Assembly (NCBI GenBank): GCA_011391115.1
Contig: JAABRC010000051.1
Span: forward strand, 1 to 9,127
Source: Candidatus Egaibacter danicus
GTDB lineage: Bacteria; Pseudomonadota; Gammaproteobacteria; Burkholderiales; Burkholderiaceae
Length of the DNA: 9,127 nucleotides
Direction of reading: 5' to 3'
Shown here: positions 6,484 to 9,127 of the stretch, in pieces
Layout of the letters: each line of letters opens with the position of its first letter
Position numbering within the stretch: the first letter of the stretch is position 1
Notes under the pieces: model-generated
Databases searched by the model: none
Told to the model about the DNA's origin: nothing
The model's input: the letters and a program-made list of their open reading frames with translations, nothing else
Made by a program: the position numbers and the translations under genes

Positions 6484-6519
6484 TCTTTTCATATCATGGT
6501 TACCAGGAGAATGCACGTG

Positions 6520-7677
6520 ATGAAGTTTGGCAACCTGTTCGCGGCGAAGCGCCGTGCAATCGCATGGCTGATGTTGGGTCTTTTCCTGGGTGGCACGCAC
6601 GCTGCAGAGACAGGTGTGTCTGACACGGAGATCGTGCTCGGGATGGACCTGGCCCTTCAAGGCGGCAAGAACAACTACGGCGTTGCCGCAGCGCAGGGCA
6701 TGAAACTGTATTTCGATGGCGTCAACGCGTCAGGCGGTATCAACGGGCGCAAGATCGTGCAGCGTATTCTGGACGACGACAACAAGGCCGCCAATGCAGA
6801 GGCCAACGCCCGCAAACTCGTCCAGGATGGTGCCTTTATCCTGTTCAGTGCCATTGATGGTGGCCCGTCTACCGCCGTGATGAAAGTGGCCAGTGAACTC
6901 AAGGTTCCTTTTTTTGGCCCAATGGCCGGCCCACCGATATTGCGTCGACCACACCAGCCGCTGGTGTTTCCCGTGCGTGCCGAGCACAAGGACGAATTTC
7001 GCGCCTTGATGGCCTGGGGCAAAAATACCGGAATCAAGACGGTGGGTTTCCTGCATGCAGATACGGAAGTGGGGCGTACCCACCTTGAGAATGTTCGTCT
7101 GGCTGCCAAGGACCTGGGCATGGAGGTCTCGATGGCCATTCCGTTCAAGGGCGATGAGACCGACGCGCAGGTCGGTGTCATGGCTAAAGCCATTGCTGAC
7201 AAACAGCCAGGCATGTTCATCAACCACGGTTCGGCCGGTTTTTACACGAAGTTGATCACCACAGCCAAGAAGGCAGGTGCCCGCACCACGTTCATGGCGG
7301 TGAATTCCGGCTCTTCCCAGATTGCCAAGGGGCTGGGGCCTTTGGCCTATGGCATGGTCTTTTCTCAGGTGGTCCCCAGCCCCTGGGAGCGCAAACGCGA
7401 AATCGCCCGTGAATACCAGGATGCTGCGCGCAAGGCTTCACCCAACCCCGAATTCAACTATGGCGCACTGGAAGGCTATATGACGGCGAAAGTTCTGGCC
7501 ATGGCATTGCGGTCCATTCCGCCCAAGGAATTGTCCCGCGCGTCGCTCGTCAAGGCGCTGTACAGCGGGCCATTTGATGTGGGGGGGCTCGTGGTTCGCT
7601 TCGAACCTGGCAACCACGAGGGCTCCCACTTTGTCGATCTCTCCATCGTTTCCCGGGAAGGGCGTTTCATTCACTGA
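6520..7677 (+). CDS. Periplasmic binding protein of the branched-chain amino acid (LivK/HAAT) type
   Basis: This is a 385-residue protein of the Peripla_BP_6 type. It has a signal peptide (KRR at 10-12, a hydrophobic core, and cleavage after about THAA at residue 29). The mature start, TGVSDTEIVLGMDLALQGG, is the usual first strand and loop of LivK-like proteins, followed by GVNASGGINGRKI and the DDDNKAANAEANARKL helix. The C-terminal part keeps the YNGALEGY-like stretch (FNYGALEGY). Such proteins capture amino acids, amides, aromatic acids or other small organic ligands for an ABC importer; the ligand here is unknown. The start is chosen from AGGAG at 6505-6509: ATG 6520 (or GTG 6517) is at a workable distance, ATG 6511 is too close, and ATG 6496 lies before the site. 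No permease or ATPase genes are in the window, so it is an orphan here, a common situation in Burkholderiales. Confidence 0.88.
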   Translation: MKFGNLFAAKRRAIAWLMLGLFLGGTHAAETGVSDTEIVLGMDLALQGGKNNYGVAAAQGMKLYFDGVNASGGINGRKIVQRILDDDNKAANAEANARKLVQDGAFILFSAIDGGPSTAVMKVASELKVPFFGPMAGPPILRRPHQPLVFPVRAEHKDEFRALMAWGKNTGIKTVGFLHADTEVGRTHLENVRLAAKDLGMEVSMAIPFKGDETDAQVGVMAKAIADKQPGMFINHGSAGFYTKLITTAKKAGARTTFMAVNSGSSQIAKGLGPLAYGMVFSQVVPSPWERKREIAREYQDAARKASPNPEFNYGALEGYMTAKVLAMALRSIPPKELSRASLVKALYSGPFDVGGLVVRFEPGNHEGSHFVDLSIVSREGRFIH

Positions 7678-7721
7678 GACGACAAGGGAGTTAACCCTGT
7701 TTAAGGCAGGGGCTATGGGGT

Positions 7722-7747
7722 AGTTAAATCAATCGTTTGATTTAACT
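7722..7747. promoter_or_regulatory. Perfect 11-bp inverted repeat, probable TetR operator
   Basis: AGTTAAATCAA (7722-7732) and its exact reverse complement TTGATTTAACT (7737-7747) flank the four bases TCGT. It ends 15 bp before the start codon of the TetR-family gene. A TetR dimer usually binds a dyad of this size in its own promoter, so autoregulation of the TetR-efflux operon is the simplest reading. A TATAGT box at 7750-7755 directly follows, so bound protein would block RNA polymerase. Confidence 0.75.
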
Positions 7748-7749
7748 GA

Positions 7750-7755
7750 TATAGT
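7750..7755 (+). promoter_or_regulatory. Candidate -10 box of the TetR-efflux operon
   Basis: TATAGT is close to the sigma-70 -10 consensus and lies 7 bases before ATG 7763. The -35 position falls inside the inverted repeat but has no good consensus hexamer. If this is the true -10, transcription would start at or next to the A of the start codon, giving a leaderless mRNA. This fits the lack of any Shine-Dalgarno before the gene. Confidence 0.4.
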
Positions 7756-7762
7756 TGTAGAC

Positions 7763-8512
7763 ATGAACCATGTTCTGCAACATTCAGATGCGCGTCCACT
7801 GGACAGTGCTGGCAGTGGAGGTAACGGCCATCCGGGCGATACCAAAGGTCATCGCAGCGATGGTATCGAGGCGCGCAACCGCCTGCTGGATGCGGCGCTG
7901 GTGCTGTTTGGCGAAAAAGGCTTTGCCAAAACCTCTACCCGCGAGATCGCTCTGGCGGCGCAGGTGAATATTGCCTCGATCAGCTATTACTTTGGTGACA
8001 AGGCAGGGTTGTATCGCGCGGTGTTCATTGATCCACGCTGCAATCCGGGCTCGGATTTCACCCTCTTCGATCAGCCGGGTATGGGGCTGGCGCAGGCATT
8101 GCGGGCCATGTTGATTGGTTTTACCGAGCCGCTGAAGCAGGGCCATCTGATACAGGCCTGCATGAAACTGCATTTCCGCGAGATGCTGGAACCCACCGGC
8201 GTCTGGCGCGATGAAATCGATTGCAGCATCAAGCCTGCCCACTTGGCACTGGTCCGCGTGTTGTGCCGTCATATGGGCGTCACCGAGGCTGATGATGATA
8301 TTCACCGTCTGGCGTTTTCCGTGGCTGGGCTGGGCATGATGCTTCAGATTGGCAGCGACGTGTTTGCCGCTATCCGGCCCAACTTGATTGCCTCACCGGA
8401 AGCGATTGACCAATACGCCGACCGGCTGGTTGATTACGCGCTGGCCATGGTCGCCGCTGAAACCGGGCGACGCCAACAAATTGAATCTGCCAAAAAAATA
8501 AAATGCCCATGA
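7763..8512 (+). CDS. TetR-family transcriptional regulator, CecR/YbiH-like
   Basis: This 249-residue protein carries a TetR-type N-terminal helix-turn-helix at about residues 36-84: LLDAALVLFGEKGFAKTS, then TREIALAAQVNIASISYYFGDKAGLY with the conserved YYFG-K-LY. The C-terminal part has IQACMKLHFREMLEPTG and a hydrophobic segment, AFSVAGLGMMLQIG, resembling the C-terminal domain of E. coli CecR (YbiH). It probably represses its own operon through the inverted repeat just upstream and responds to a small ligand, often a drug or solvent-like compound. The first 32 residues form a Gly/Asp/His-rich extension that is not part of the usual fold. With no ribosome binding site at ATG 7763, either the mRNA is leaderless or the start is misjudged, though no better in-frame start precedes the helix-turn-helix. 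Its stop overlaps the start of the outer-membrane lipoprotein gene by two bases. Confidence 0.88.
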   Translation: MNHVLQHSDARPLDSAGSGGNGHPGDTKGHRSDGIEARNRLLDAALVLFGEKGFAKTSTREIALAAQVNIASISYYFGDKAGLYRAVFIDPRCNPGSDFTLFDQPGMGLAQALRAMLIGFTEPLKQGHLIQACMKLHFREMLEPTGVWRDEIDCSIKPAHLALVRVLCRHMGVTEADDDIHRLAFSVAGLGMMLQIGSDVFAAIRPNLIASPEAIDQYADRLVDYALAMVAAETGRRQQIESAKKIKCP

Positions 8513-9127
8513 AATTTCTGCCCCTGATCGTTGCCAGTTGCGCTTCCTTTGTGCTGGTTGGTTGCGCGACGCAATCGCCTCCTGCTGCGGCTTCGGCCTT
8601 CATTCTCCCGCAAGGGTGGCAGGCACCTTTGCCCCATCAGGGCGATGTGGGTTCTCTGGCCCAGTGGTGGCAGCGGCAGGGCGATCCTGTTCTGGTTGAG
8701 CTGATTGAAGCGGCACAGTCCGTGAGCCCGTCTGTGGCGCAGGCTTTGTCGCGCATTGAATCTGCCCGCGCCAGCCGCGTTGCCTCTGAAGCGGCGCTTG
8801 GCCCCAAGCTGGACGCGTCAATTTCTGCCAGCCGTGGCGTGACCCAGCCAGGGGTGCCACTGGCCACCAGTGTGCAGGGTGGTTTGCAGGCGTCGTGGGA
8901 AGTGGATCTGTTTGGCGCCAATCGCAGCGCGAGCAATGCCGCACAAGCGCAGTTTGAAGGCAGTCAGGCCCAGTGGCATGATGCCCGCGTATCGGTTGCG
9001 GCGGAAGTTGCCAACCTTTATTACAGCTTGCGCACCTGCCATCAGCTGCTGGCGGTTGCACAGGCGGATGCGCAGTCCCGTCGTGAAACGGCTCGTCTGT
9101 CCGATATCAGCGCCAAGGCCGGATTCA
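8509..9127 (+). CDS. NodT-family outer-membrane efflux lipoprotein, N-terminal part (partial)
   Basis: The first 206 codons of an outer-membrane factor are present, and the frame is open to the right edge. It starts MKFLPLIVA and has a lipobox LVGC with Cys19, so it should be a lipid-anchored protein. Later it reads SWEVDLFGANRSASNAA (from residue 129), the W-E-x-D-L-F-G motif typical of the NodT/OprM/TolC-like trimeric outer-membrane channels, within coiled-coil helices (about 64-95 and 138-206). Such channels join an inner-membrane pump through a periplasmic adaptor to export drugs or solvents. ATG 8509-8511 overlaps the TetR stop TGA 8510-8512, so translational coupling is likely. An in-frame ATG at 8503 would add two residues; neither has a Shine-Dalgarno. 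The adaptor and pump genes are expected just beyond the window. Confidence 0.88.
   Translation, partial: MKFLPLIVASCASFVLVGCATQSPPAAASAFILPQGWQAPLPHQGDVGSLAQWWQRQGDPVLVELIEAAQSVSPSVAQALSRIESARASRVASEAALGPKLDASISASRGVTQPGVPLATSVQGGLQASWEVDLFGANRSASNAAQAQFEGSQAQWHDARVSVAAEVANLYYSLRTCHQLLAVAQADAQSRRETARLSDISAKAGF

Larger units (their letters stand above)
6213..6519. promoter_or_regulatory. Divergent intergenic region between the cytochrome b operon and the binding-protein gene
   Basis: These 307 bases hold no credible gene. They must contain the promoters of the minus-strand redox cluster and of the plus-strand binding protein. The visible elements are a 13-bp palindrome at 6389-6401 and nested inverted repeats at 6443-6483, both listed separately. 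A possible plus-strand promoter is TTGTAA at 6467-6472 with ATATCA at 6491-6496 (18-base spacing), which would start transcription just before the AGGAG at 6505-6509; this is weak. TTGACA at 6254-6259 has no matching -10 element. Confidence 0.4.

Noticed and set aside
7685..7711. Short stems AGGG/CCCT and CCCTG/CAGGG after the binding-protein gene
   Set aside because: The stems are 4-5 bp and no T-run follows, so they are too weak to call a terminator.
7784..8305. 173-codon open frame on the minus strand opposite the TetR gene
   Set aside because: It lies wholly within the TetR coding region, whose helix-turn-helix motif is clear.
8600..9061. 153-codon open frame on the minus strand at the right end
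   Set aside because: It is antisense to the efflux lipoprotein, which has a lipobox and the W-E-x-D-L-F-G motif.

Overview
The window looks like chromosomal DNA of a betaproteobacterium, most likely of the order Burkholderiales (Comamonadaceae-like). The reasons are moderately high G+C, dense gene packing, the style of the FtsH N-terminus, a Tat-exported dienelactone hydrolase, an orphan Peripla_BP_6 binding protein and a TetR/NodT-lipoprotein efflux locus. This placement is an inference from protein style, not from a marker gene. No tRNA, rRNA, CRISPR array, insertion sequence or phage gene was seen.

Layout. Bases 1-474 (minus) hold the start of ftsH, cut by the window edge, preceded by a small charge-polarised protein of unknown function. 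A divergent gap (475-719) with a strong bulged hairpin separates these from a plus-strand dienelactone hydrolase-family gene (720-1616) that ends in a clear intrinsic terminator. A plus-strand ZIP-family metal transporter with a histidine-rich loop follows (1713-2540). It converges on a three-gene minus-strand cluster, which reads in transcription order: a membrane cytochrome b fused to an ethylbenzene-dehydrogenase-gamma-like (EB_dh) heme domain (6212-4584), a 2Fe-2S/FAD/NAD(P)H reductase (4542-3478), and an exported protein with two DUF4399-like domains (3395-2577). A divergent control region of about 307 bp (6213-6519) leads to a plus-strand periplasmic binding protein of the branched-chain amino acid type (6520-7677), with no permease genes in view. 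The right end is a TetR regulator with a CecR-like C-terminal part (7763-8512). A perfect 11-bp inverted repeat lies in front of it, and its stop codon overlaps the start of a NodT-type outer-membrane efflux lipoprotein cut by the window end (8509-9127).

How the genes may work together. The three minus-strand genes read most simply as an electron-transfer route: NAD(P)H to FAD to 2Fe-2S in the cytoplasm, then a di-heme membrane cytochrome b, then a periplasmic heme domain, with a secreted, histidine-bearing DUF4399 protein alongside. The molybdenum catalytic subunits that normally accompany EB_dh-type proteins are absent here, so the physiological acceptor or donor is unknown. This cluster is the best candidate in the window for an undescribed system. 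The TetR-NodT pair is probably the front of a self-regulated multidrug or solvent efflux operon whose pump genes lie beyond the right edge.
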